From Deltaproteobacteria bacterium (lineage in GTDB: Bacteria > Desulfobacterota > Syntrophia > Syntrophales > JACQWR01), in assembly GCA_016209105.1 (NCBI GenBank), contig JACQWR010000025.1:1-41313 (forward strand): a stretch of 41,313 nt of DNA. The letters run 5' to 3'. The position numbers and the translations under genes are program-made. The stretch's first letter is position 1, and every line of letters starts with the position of its first letter. Positions 34,016 through 41,313 of the stretch are shown here, piece by piece. The notes under the pieces were generated by a model. It was not told where the DNA came from. It was given only the letters and a program-made list of their open reading frames with translations, and did no database searches.

Positions 34016-35482
34016 TTACTCCGCAAACAGGTGCCCCCACTTGTCCAGCAGTTTTCGGACGAACTCCGGACTGGCCTCGGCCACGGCGGGGAACTCGTTG
34101 ATCCAGTCAAAGGGTCGGCAGGCGTCAATCAGCGCCCTCGAATTGAATGTCGGACCGGGCTCGCGCCGCATGGGGTCCACCTTGCTGCCCCAGGTCTTCT
34201 TCATCACCTCAATGTCCGTGGCCGGATCCGTGCGCGTGCAGACCGCCCACATGACCTCTTCCAGGTTCGTGGGATCAATGTCTTCGTCCACGACGATGAC
34301 GTAGCGGTTCATATAGCTTGCCGCTTGGCACTGAGCCGCAATGGCGGCGGCCTGGCGGGAATGGCCGCAGAATCGCTGCTTGAGGGAAACCACAATGAGC
34401 ATCCGTCCCCCGCCGCACTCGTGTGCCCAAACGCCGCGGATTTCCGCGACCCCCGCCTTGACCAGGGCATCGTGAATCATGGACGATTTCAGCACCGTGC
34501 GCATGTAGGAATAGTCGCAGGGCGGTTTGCCGGGAGGGGCCCCGAGCAGGATGGGATCGTGGCGGTGCAGCAGGGTTTCCACTTCCATGAGGGGGGCCGT
34601 CCGCTGGCCTCCCGAATAGTACCCCGTCCATTCACCGTACGGCCCTTCCTTATGCTGCTTGTCCGGGTAGAGCCAGCCCTCCAGGACGATCTCCGCCCCG
34701 GCGGGAATCGGCAGGCCGGTTGCGGGACCGCGGACGACGTCCACGGGTCTGCCCATAATGGCCCCCGCATAGTTGTATTCCCCGATGCCCGTGGGAATCT
34801 CCAGGCCGGCCATGGCAAACAGGAGCGGATCCATCCCCAGGCAGATGGCAATCGGACAGCGGCCCTCCCGGGCCCACCATTTTTCCAAGTGCAGCCGTCC
34901 GTGCTTGCCGGACTCGATATTCACCGTCACCCGCTTTTCGTCCAGCACCATGACCCGGTAGGCGCCCGAGTTGACCCAGTCCGAATCGGGATCACGGGTG
35001 ATCACCGCGCAGCCGGTGCCGATATAGCGCCCTCCGTCTTTCTCGTGCCAGATCGGGGTGGGAAACTTCAGGATGTTGACGTCGGCTCCCCGGTAAACCT
35101 CTTCGAGGATCGCGCCGGATTTCACGACGTGTGGAGGAAACTTGACGGATTCCGTTTCCCACTTCAGCGGTTTGCCCCGTAACTCCTTCACCAATCCCTG
35201 ATCGCTCAGGCCGGAGGGAAGGCGGAACGTCATGGCCATGCGCCGGGTGCTTCCCATGGAAGCCGTGAGGAGCCGATATCCCCGCGGATAACCTTTTATC
35301 TCATCGAAAAGCTGGGCCTTGTTCGGACGGCGGCGGTAGTTGATCTGGGAGATGCCGCCGATCTCCAGGTTCCAGTCGGCGCCTTTGACAATCTGGAGTT
35401 CGCCGAGCGCCTTCGTTGCTTTCAGCCAGTCCCTCAGATCGCCGATCTCCGGCTTTTTTGAATGTTTTGCTGATTTTGCCAT
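34016..35482 (-). CDS. UbiD family prenyl-FMN-dependent (de)carboxylase
   Basis: This 488-residue UbiD enzyme has the catalytic Arg176 (SGAYRVMV) and the Glu279 and Glu284 pair in KEGPYGEWTGYY, the catalytic set of this family. UbiD enzymes add or remove a carboxylate on aromatic or unsaturated acids. No ubiX gene, which makes the cofactor, is in the window. The ATG follows AGAAAGGAAA. It is the last gene of the minus-strand TctC-MFS-UbiD set, so it probably acts on an imported acid. The substrate (for example an aromatic acid or acyl-CoA) is unknown. Confidence 0.9.
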   Translation of the reverse strand: MAKSAKHSKKPEIGDLRDWLKATKALGELQIVKGADWNLEIGGISQINYRRRPNKAQLFDEIKGYPRGYRLLTASMGSTRRMAMTFRLPSGLSDQGLVKELRGKPLKWETESVKFPPHVVKSGAILEEVYRGADVNILKFPTPIWHEKDGGRYIGTGCAVITRDPDSDWVNSGAYRVMVLDEKRVTVNIESGKHGRLHLEKWWAREGRCPIAICLGMDPLLFAMAGLEIPTGIGEYNYAGAIMGRPVDVVRGPATGLPIPAGAEIVLEGWLYPDKQHKEGPYGEWTGYYSGGQRTAPLMEVETLLHRHDPILLGAPPGKPPCDYSYMRTVLKSSMIHDALVKAGVAEIRGVWAHECGGGRMLIVVSLKQRFCGHSRQAAAIAAQCQAASYMNRYVIVVDEDIDPTNLEEVMWAVCTRTDPATDIEVMKKTWGSKVDPMRREPGPTFNSRALIDACRPFDWINEFPAVAEASPEFVRKLLDKWGHLFAE

Positions 35483-35582
35483 GGTTTTTTCCTTTCTCTG
35501 CCTGGATAGCGGTCGAACGCCGGTTCTTGCTTGGTGTCCCGTGTCGGTTGATTTGAGCCCGAGTTATGTACCACATTTTCCG

Positions 35583-36761
35583 TTAGAGGTCTTTCATTTT
35601 TGTTCCTCCCTGTTCCGGGTAGCGCAAAGCCACGCTGAATATAAGCCCGATGAATGGAAGAACAGCTATGGATTTTAACGCGAATGGCACACCAAAGTGA
35701 TCTGCAAGAACTCCCAGCAGCGGGACGCAAATCCCACCCGCCCCGATAGCGAAGCCGACCATAAGGCCGGCGGCAATTCCGAGGTTATGGGGAAGCAGGT
35801 GCTGCGCCATGACAACGGTAAGGGTAAAGGTGGAGATGACGACCATGCCGAGGAGTCCGAGCACAACAAATAAGATAGCGCCCTCGGCAATGAAGATAAG
35901 AGGCAGCACCAGGGCAGAGAGGAGCATAGAGAGAATTAAATACCGTCTGTGCCCCCAGCGGTCGGCTAATGGTGATCCGCCCAACGTGCCCAAAACCCCG
36001 CCCAAAAGAAAAACGGACACGAGCGCGCCCGCATAGAGAGGGTCCCCTTTGAGATGGTTGATGTAATAGAAGGGGATGTAGCTCATAAGCCCCATCTGAA
36101 TCCATGATCGCATGATCACGGCGGCTACGAGCAGCAAGAGAGATATGCGGGTCGCTTTCGTAATTTCATAGGAAGGCTCCTTTTCGACTTTCCGTTCAAC
36201 CTTACTCGTCGTGATTTTTTTCCAAGAGTAAAAAATGACGACGGTAAAGAGTAACGAAGGGATGATGATGAAGGGCAGTGACGAGAAACCGAAGCGTTTG
36301 ATGATATAAATTGCGATCACGGGTCCGCAGGCTAACCCAAGATTTCCGCCTACGGAGAATATGGCCATGCCCGTGACGCGTTTTTCCCCGGTAAAATAGG
36401 AAGCGGTCTTATATCCCTCAGGGTGGTAAGAGGCAATCCCAAGACCACTGATAACCACCAGCACAAGTACAACGACGTAACTTGAGGGTATGGATAACAG
36501 AGAAAAGCCGATGCCGGCGCCGAGACATCCGGCAGGGAGCAGGAGGGGTTTATTTTGTATATCCGAGAGATAGCCGAAGAGCGGCTGAATTAACGAAGAG
36601 GTAAAGTTTGCCGACATCAGGATGACGCCGGCCATCGTGTATGAGAGAGAAAGGTTCTCTTTCAGAAAAGGCAGTATGGCGGGAAGCGCACCCTGATAGA
36701 TGTCTGTTACAAGGTGGCCCAGTGAAAGCAGGAGGAGTATTTTGAGGTTGAATGTTCTCAT
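35583..36761 (-). CDS. MFS transporter, fosmidomycin-resistance-like
   Basis: This 392-residue protein has 12 predicted membrane segments. It starts with GHLVTDIYQGALPAILPFLKENLSL, typical of the Fsr branch of the major facilitator superfamily. GLGIASYHPEG and SPLADRWGHRR are further MFS-type segments. It could import or export an organic acid or drug. The gene lies 101 bp upstream of ubiD on the same strand, so a shared transcript is likely. The context suggests it serves the UbiD substrate or product. Confidence 0.8.
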   Translation of the reverse strand: MRTFNLKILLLLSLGHLVTDIYQGALPAILPFLKENLSLSYTMAGVILMSANFTSSLIQPLFGYLSDIQNKPLLLPAGCLGAGIGFSLLSIPSSYVVVLVLVVISGLGIASYHPEGYKTASYFTGEKRVTGMAIFSVGGNLGLACGPVIAIYIIKRFGFSSLPFIIIPSLLFTVVIFYSWKKITTSKVERKVEKEPSYEITKATRISLLLLVAAVIMRSWIQMGLMSYIPFYYINHLKGDPLYAGALVSVFLLGGVLGTLGGSPLADRWGHRRYLILSMLLSALVLPLIFIAEGAILFVVLGLLGMVVISTFTLTVVMAQHLLPHNLGIAAGLMVGFAIGAGGICVPLLGVLADHFGVPFALKSIAVLPFIGLIFSVALRYPEQGGTKMKDL

Positions 36762-36857
36762 CAGGTTTCGTATTCAATGTGGGAAGGGTAAAGAAAAGGG
36801 GGAACGCATGGCGGCAAACCGTTTTCCGGCGTCGCCTTTCCCCCCTCCTTTTCCTTT

Positions 36858-36871
36858 GAGTGCAAGCACTC
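36858..36871. terminator. Weak hairpin after the minus-strand tctC
   Basis: GAGTGC and GCACTC form a 6-bp stem with a 2-nt loop, in the gap between the tctC-like stop and the MFS start. On the minus strand it is followed by AAAGGAAAAGG, which is not a terminator tail. At most it reduces read-through. Confidence 0.2.
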
Positions 36872-36938
36872 TTGCTTAGTTAGATGTCTCTACATTTTTC
36901 CGCCGTGAAACGCTATCGGCAATTATCGGCGCTGCTTT

Positions 36939-37964
36939 TTATTTGAAGAGGATGTCCTTCAGTTTCGCGAGCGTTGCCTGGTCCAGCTTGAATATGGAGC
37001 TTACGGACTTTTCCAGTTCTGCGGCGGTAACTGGTTCGATATCCAGGTTGGCCTTTTGTGCTTCGGCAAGGAATGCCTTGTCCTTTAAGGTTTCTGTAAG
37101 GGCCTTGGTCAGGATTTGTACCTGTTCCCTGGGTGTGCCGGGAGGCAGAACGAACGCCCTCGAGAAAATGCTGGCGCTGTGTATGCCCACCTCAATCAAT
37201 TGACGGGCCTCTGCGGTCTTGGCGTAGTTGATGGCCAGGGGTACCTTGGGAAGATCGGAAAAAGGTTCAGAAACGGTCTGCAGAATAACAACCGCATCGC
37301 CGCTTTGCAGCGCCTTGCCCCATGAAGAGCGTATGGAAATCCACGTGGGCGACGAACCGGCGATTTCGCCCTGCTCCATGGCCAGACGGATATCGGCAGA
37401 GCCTTTATAGCCGGTGATTACCTGGATGGGGAGGCCGAAGGCCGACTTTATCAGGCGGATATTATTATCCGTGTTGACGCCCGGCGCCAGTCCGGCCATC
37501 TTCACCGGCACCTTGGACGCCATCAGCTTTTCCATACTGGTGATGCCGCTCCTTTTTGTGAAGATGAAGACCATACCCTCCTTGACGGCGGCGCCGATAA
37601 AGACAAATTTTTGCGCGTCGAATTCCACTCCCGGTTGCCCCAGGACCTGGTTGAAGAAGAGGCTGCCGTTAAAATGGCCGATGGAAAGTCCGTCCGGTTT
37701 GGCTGCTTTAAACATATAGTTGGCCGCAATCAGACTGCCCGCGCCTGTCATGTTTTCCACGATGACATCCGGTTTCCCGGGGATATGCTTTCCGAAATGG
37801 CGAGCAATTGCGCGCGCATACATATCGTAACCGCCACCGGCAGAATACCCTACGATGATGCGGATTGTTTTCCCTTCATAATAGGGCGCTGCCGCTGAGA
37901 CGGCGGCGGTGAAAAAAACAGAAACGGCAATAAGGCAGCTCAGAAAAAAAAGTTTCCTGTACAT
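36939..37964 (-). CDS. TctC-like periplasmic solute-binding protein (orphan)
   Basis: This 341-residue Bug/TctC protein has a signal peptide (MYRKLFFLSCLIAVSVFF, cleavage near SAAAP). It also has VGYSAGGGYDMYARAIARHFG and NMTGAGSLIAANYMFKAAKPDG. An AGAGGAGGGA site lies before the ATG. No TctAB genes are adjacent; it may deliver its ligand to TctAB at 19.8-21.8 kb, or to the MFS protein downstream. The AGGGYDMYAR loop differs from the other TctC (AAGGSTDIIAR), so a different ligand is likely. Confidence 0.85.
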   Translation of the reverse strand: MYRKLFFLSCLIAVSVFFTAAVSAAAPYYEGKTIRIIVGYSAGGGYDMYARAIARHFGKHIPGKPDVIVENMTGAGSLIAANYMFKAAKPDGLSIGHFNGSLFFNQVLGQPGVEFDAQKFVFIGAAVKEGMVFIFTKRSGITSMEKLMASKVPVKMAGLAPGVNTDNNIRLIKSAFGLPIQVITGYKGSADIRLAMEQGEIAGSSPTWISIRSSWGKALQSGDAVVILQTVSEPFSDLPKVPLAINYAKTAEARQLIEVGIHSASIFSRAFVLPPGTPREQVQILTKALTETLKDKAFLAEAQKANLDIEPVTAAELEKSVSSIFKLDQATLAKLKDILFK

Positions 37965-38422
37965 AATCCCTCCTCTTTGTTGGTAGTTTTTTTCTTATGG
38001 GGAACAAGATTCCCTTCACAAGCCTGCTTGAGCCTACTGAATTCGGCAGCGACCGCTTTTCCGATGTTGATGAAAACTCCTTCTGCTGTTGACGCAGTGT
38101 AAGGAGAAGAGAGGTGTGTGTCAAGGAAAATGACCACACGATGCCCCTCGTGTAGTGTTTCAGGTATAGATGTCATATCGACCAAAGGGAGATATCTTTT
38201 AATAGTTTATTCACATTAAGATTTCTCGCGGAGCTCGAAATGACAGCATTGTAAAGCCTTTACTAAAAAACTACACGAGTAATTATGCGTGAGATGAAGC
38301 GGAGGAAAAATCAGCAGAAAAACGGCGGTCGTGTTGAGCGGGGGGTTTCCAAAAAGCAAAAAGGGTGGTAAAGAATAATAAAGGGTTTCTATCGTCGGCG
38401 GTTCTGCGGCGGGGAGGTTTGA
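37965..38422. other. Intergenic region with a repeat copy
   Basis: I see no gene in these 458 bases. They hold a family 1 repeat start at 38039 and a TTCTCG...CGAAATGACA segment near 38220, a type of short imperfect palindrome often scattered in bacterial genomes. Divergent promoters for the tctC-like and fmdE-like genes must lie here, but none is clear. Confidence 0.5.
38039..38056 (+). repeat. Dispersed repeat family 1, copy 5 (short)
   Basis: GAATTCGGCAGCGACCGC matches the left end of the family with one change. No hairpin or tail follows. It lies upstream of the minus-strand tctC-like gene. Confidence 0.5.
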
Positions 38423-39091
38423 ATGACAACAGGGGAAAACGAACACCTCGTGGGTTCGGATTTCGGAGAGATTTCAAAAGACCTTGAGCGGTGCATCGTC
38501 TTTCACGGCCATCTTTGCCCCGGCCTCATTTATGGGTATTTGGTGGCGGAGGAGGCCATCCGTCTTCTCGGTCTTTGCCGATCTTCCGATGAAGAGGTGG
38601 TGGCTGTTCCTGAAAACGATTCCTGCGCGGTGGACGCTTTGCAGGTGCTCCTGGGGACTTCAACCGGTAAGGGAAACCTGATCTTGAAAAACTACGGCAA
38701 AAACGCCTTTACCATTATTAAACGGGGACATGGGAGCCAAGACGGACGGGCCTTGCGCTTCGCACGGAAAACCTTCTACCGCTATGACGGCCCCGACACC
38801 GCCGGCTATCGGCAGCTTGATGAAAAGATCAGCGCAGGCAATGCCACGCCAGAGGAAACGAAACATCATCGGCTGCTGAAATGTCGTGATCTGCTCCGTA
38901 AGGGCGTTGCCGGCGTTTTTACCGTGGCGGAGGTTCCCGTTTCCGAGCCGCCCTATGCGCCGCTCGCGCTTTCGCTCCCCTGCGCGCGCTGTGGGGAAAT
39001 GACCATGGCCACCAAGCTTGTGGATGCGGCCGACGGACACCGCTACTGTCTTCCCTGCGCGGAGAACGAAGGCATTCCGATTTTGCCCTAA
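38423..39091 (+). CDS. FmdE-like protein
   Basis: This 222-residue protein has the FmdE pattern FHGHLCPGLIYGYLVAEEA, ENDSCAVDALQVLLGTSTGKGNL and NYGKNAF, and a C-terminal zinc ribbon CARCG...CLPC. The family is named from a subunit linked to formylmethanofuran dehydrogenase but is common in non-methanogenic anaerobes. There it may handle molybdenum or tungsten enzymes or formate chemistry. A GGGGAGG site lies 6 nt before the ATG. No methanofuran genes are nearby. Confidence 0.85.
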   Translation: MTTGENEHLVGSDFGEISKDLERCIVFHGHLCPGLIYGYLVAEEAIRLLGLCRSSDEEVVAVPENDSCAVDALQVLLGTSTGKGNLILKNYGKNAFTIIKRGHGSQDGRALRFARKTFYRYDGPDTAGYRQLDEKISAGNATPEETKHHRLLKCRDLLRKGVAGVFTVAEVPVSEPPYAPLALSLPCARCGEMTMATKLVDAADGHRYCLPCAENEGIPILP

Positions 39092-39213
39092 TCCTTCCAG
39101 GATTGGATGTTGCCGTGAAGAGCCGCCCCGCGGGTATCGGATGCTTTGCCTGCGGGAAGTCCGGTAAATTAAAGATGCATCAATGATGATAACCGGAGCG
39201 CCGGGAAGAACAT

Positions 39214-39942
39214 ATGACGGGGAATCTTACGGAAATCTTCAACGCATACCTACAGGGGGTGTCGGTGTGGGCCTACCTTGCCGCCTATCTCGGAGGTATT
39301 CTGGCAAGCTTTACCCCCTGCGTCTATCCCCTGATTCCCATAACGCTGGCCGTTATCGGCGGGCAAAGCAGGGGGGCTTGCCGGGGAGTAAGGTTCCGGG
39401 GGTTCATTCTTTCCCTCTTTTACGTTCTGGGAGTGGCCCTGACCTACACGGCCCTCGGCGGCGCCTCGGCGCTGTCCGGCAGGTTGTTCGGGCAGCTGCA
39501 GGCATCGTCCTGGACGCATTTCATCGTGGCGAATGTGTGCATTCTCCTGGGGCTGTCCATTTTCGGCGTCTTTCCCCTGCCGCAGCGAGTACCGGGATTT
39601 CTGGCGAGAAGGCAGAACGCCGGTAACGCAGGCGGCGTGGCTGCGAGTTTTATTATCGGGGCTGCATCGGGACTGATCATGAGCCCCTGTACGACGCCGA
39701 TTCTTGCGACGTTGCTCGGATATGTGGCTGCCCGACAGAACATCGCTTTCGGCATGAGCCTCCTGTTTGTCTTTTCTCTGGGTATGGGGACGCTGCTTAT
39801 CCTGGTTGGCACGTTCGCCGGCCTTCTTGCCACCCTGCCCCGATCGGGAGCGTGGACGACCGCGATCAACCGGTTTTTCGGGTGGGTGCTGCTCGGCACG
39901 GGAGAATATTTTCTTTTTCTGGCGGGGACCCTGTGGATCTGA
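39214..39942 (+). CDS. CcdA/DsbD-like thiol-disulfide membrane transporter
   Basis: This 242-residue polytopic protein has paired cysteines Cys36 (FTPCVYP) and Cys159 (MSPCTTP), the hallmark of the CcdA/DsbD membrane domain. That domain passes electrons from cytosolic thioredoxin to exported thiol proteins. The thioredoxin-like gene starts 10 bp downstream and could be the external acceptor. The pair probably supports cytochrome c or periplasmic protein thiol reduction. Confidence 0.9.
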   Translation: MTGNLTEIFNAYLQGVSVWAYLAAYLGGILASFTPCVYPLIPITLAVIGGQSRGACRGVRFRGFILSLFYVLGVALTYTALGGASALSGRLFGQLQASSWTHFIVANVCILLGLSIFGVFPLPQRVPGFLARRQNAGNAGGVAASFIIGAASGLIMSPCTTPILATLLGYVAARQNIAFGMSLLFVFSLGMGTLLILVGTFAGLLATLPRSGAWTTAINRFFGWVLLGTGEYFLFLAGTLWI

Positions 39943-39952
39943 GGGAGGCATT

Positions 39953-40471
39953 ATGACGATAAGAAGCGCGCTTCGCCTATGGGCGGCGCTGGTAATTTTT
40001 ATAATAGGGTTGCCCCTGGCGTCCTTTGGCATGGGTCGCATTCCGCCGGAGGCGACCCGGAACGCCATCGAGGAAAAAGCCCCGGATTTTCTCCTGAAGG
40101 ATTTGCAGGGCAGGGCGTTCCGGCTGAGTGAGCAGCGGGGGAAACCCGTTCTCCTCATTTTCAGCGCTACCTGGTGCCCCTCCTGCCGTGGGGAGATTCC
40201 CCATCTGAAGGGTCTCTATGCAGCCTACGCCGCAAAAGGTCTGGTAATGGTCAATATTGACATCCAGGAGAAAAAGGAAAAGGTTGCTCCGTTTGCCGCC
40301 AAGAACAAGCTCCCCTACAGGACACTGCTCGACACTGTGGGAGACGTGGCTACGGCCTATGGCGTTCAGGGCATACCGAACCTGATCCTCGTCAGTCGGG
40401 ACGGAACGATCCTATGCCGACAGTGCGGCTCCCTTGATATTCTCCTGGAAAAAATATTCCGGAAACAGTGA
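39953..40471 (+). CDS. TlpA-like exported thioredoxin
   Basis: This 172-residue protein has a signal or anchor segment (LRLWAALVIFIIGLPLASFG) and a thioredoxin domain with the CPSC active site (Cys75, Cys78, in ATWCPSCRGE) and the cis-proline loop GIPNLILV. It is a periplasmic thiol-disulfide reductase, likely reduced by the CcdA-like protein encoded just upstream. GAGGGAGG precedes the ATG at 39953. Confidence 0.9.
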   Translation: MTIRSALRLWAALVIFIIGLPLASFGMGRIPPEATRNAIEEKAPDFLLKDLQGRAFRLSEQRGKPVLLIFSATWCPSCRGEIPHLKGLYAAYAAKGLVMVNIDIQEKKEKVAPFAAKNKLPYRTLLDTVGDVATAYGVQGIPNLILVSRDGTILCRQCGSLDILLEKIFRKQ

Positions 40472-40478
40472 GGCGTGT

Positions 40479-41313
40479 TTGCAGAAGGATTACGATGTCA
40501 TAGTGGTCGGCGGCGGCCACGCGGGCTGCGAAGCGGCGCTTGCCGCGGCCCGTATGGGCTGCGAGACGATTCTGTTCAATATCAGTCTTGATTCCATCGC
40601 CTTGATGTCCTGTAATCCCGCCATCGGCGGTCTGGCCAAGGGGCAGCTTGTCAAGGAAGTGGATGCCCTGGGCGGGGAAATGGGAAAGATCGCCGATCAA
40701 ACGGCGGTCCACTTCCGTCTGCTGAATGCTTCGAAGGGCCCGGCGGTGCAGTCCTCTCGCGTTCAGTGCGATAAGCAGCTCTACCGGCTGACCATGAAAA
40801 CCGCTGTGGAAAAACAACGGATGCTCCACCTCCGGCAGGCGCTTGTTGAGCGTCTGGTGGTGGAGGATGGGAGAATTTGCGGGGTTGAGGATCAGACGGG
40901 CGTCTTTTACCGTGCCAAGGCAGTGGTTATTACAACGGGGACATTCCTGGAAGGGCTGATCCATATCGGCAGCGTGCATTACCCGGCAGGACGGGCGGGG
41001 GAAATGGCCTCCCTTGAACTGGCGGTCTCCCTGAAGTCGCTGGGGTTTGAAATGGGGCGGATGAAAACGGGAACCCCGCCTCGCCTGCGTGCATCTTCCA
41101 TTGATTTCTCCGGGCTCGAGCGACAGGACAGCGATCCCAATCCTATTCCTTTTTCGTTCACCACGACGGAGCTGCGTCAGGAAAGGCTTCCCTCGTACTT
41201 CAGTTCTACAACATCAGAGACCCACCGGCTCATTCGGGAAAACATCAACTGCTCGCCGCTTTACTCCGGCGTTATCCGGGGCATCGGCGCCCGTTACTGT
41301 CCCTCGCTGGAAG
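40479..41313 (+). CDS. mnmG: tRNA uridine-5-carboxymethylaminomethyl modification enzyme MnmG (5' part)
   Basis: The frame is open from the TTG at 40479 to the window edge (278 codons); the gene continues outside. It begins LQKDYDVIVVGGGHAGCEAA, the FAD-binding GxGxxG-type motif of MnmG. NPAIGGLAKGQLVKEVDALGG, GPAVQSSRVQCDK, TGTFLEGLIHIG, KTGTPPRL and GVIRGIGARYCPS are all diagnostic. With MnmE it modifies wobble uridine in tRNA. The TTG start follows GAGG and lies 7 bp after the tlpA-like stop. Confidence 0.95.
   Translation, partial: MQKDYDVIVVGGGHAGCEAALAAARMGCETILFNISLDSIALMSCNPAIGGLAKGQLVKEVDALGGEMGKIADQTAVHFRLLNASKGPAVQSSRVQCDKQLYRLTMKTAVEKQRMLHLRQALVERLVVEDGRICGVEDQTGVFYRAKAVVITTGTFLEGLIHIGSVHYPAGRAGEMASLELAVSLKSLGFEMGRMKTGTPPRLRASSIDFSGLERQDSDPNPIPFSFTTTELRQERLPSYFSSTTSETHRLIRENINCSPLYSGVIRGIGARYCPSLE

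Noticed and set aside
38216..38246. TTCTCG...CGAAATGACA imperfect palindrome as a terminator or operator
   Set aside because: It looks like a common short dispersed palindrome. Only one copy is in the window, and there is no T-run or link to a gene end.
1..41313. CRISPR array, tRNA or rRNA genes, or an intact insertion sequence
   Set aside because: I looked for regular short repeats with spacers, cloverleaf-type segments and transposase genes and saw none. The repeats present are irregularly spaced and structured differently.

Overview
The window is dense, mid-to-high-GC bacterial chromosome. It encodes anaerobic aromatic and carboxylic-acid catabolism with many Fe-S enzymes and no oxygenases. 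The mix of a 4-hydroxybenzoyl-CoA reductase-type enzyme, a benzoate-CoA ligase family enzyme, FmdE-like and UbiD-like proteins and tripartite tricarboxylate transporters suggests an anaerobic deltaproteobacterium (Desulfobacterota), perhaps a Syntrophales-type syntroph. This placement is inferred from gene content only.

Layout. 1-0.4 kb: two small membrane-protein genes on the minus strand. 0.4-1.1 kb: AT-rich spacer with a palindrome and copies of two repeat families. 1.1-5.3 kb: a 1381-residue secreted protein with an HExxH metallopeptidase-like centre and a PKD domain. 5.36-7.0 kb: a LETM1-like mini-protein, remnants of a fic gene and a cation-efflux gene, and a Fic protein with a degenerate motif. 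7.1-10.9 kb: hcrBCA-type operon. 11.1-14.5 kb: minus-strand operon of SDR, thiolase, DUF35 protein and enoyl-CoA hydratase. 14.7-17.7 kb: glycosyltransferase, flavin reductase, thioesterase and Nudix hydrolase. 17.7-19.3 kb: aryl-CoA ligase. 19.7-22.9 kb: TctB-TctA-TctC uptake system. 23.2-33.0 kb: GntR/FCD regulator, three RraA-like aldolases, a dihydroorotate-dehydrogenase-like ferredoxin-fused flavoprotein, an isocitrate/isopropylmalate dehydrogenase homologue, a pyruvate-carboxylase-CT-like protein, an MmgE/PrpD protein and a serine-dehydratase-like Fe-S protein. 33.2-33.9 kb: DUF488 and DUF2007 genes. 34.0-38.0 kb: minus-strand TctC, MFS and UbiD. 38.4-41.3 kb: FmdE-like protein, CcdA/DsbD-like protein, TlpA-like thioredoxin and the 5' part of mnmG.

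How the genes could work together. The ligase could activate 4-hydroxybenzoate or a relative. HcrBCA could reductively dehydroxylate the CoA ester to benzoyl-CoA. The hydratase, SDR, thiolase and DUF35 genes look like later beta-oxidation-type steps. The 19.7-33 kb block reads as a regulon that imports a di- or tricarboxylate and breaks it down by dehydration, oxidative decarboxylation and aldol or retro-Claisen cleavage. Three of its enzymes carry altered active-site positions or domain order, so this block is the best candidate here for an undescribed pathway. Two families of short structured repeats are scattered through the intergenic gaps.
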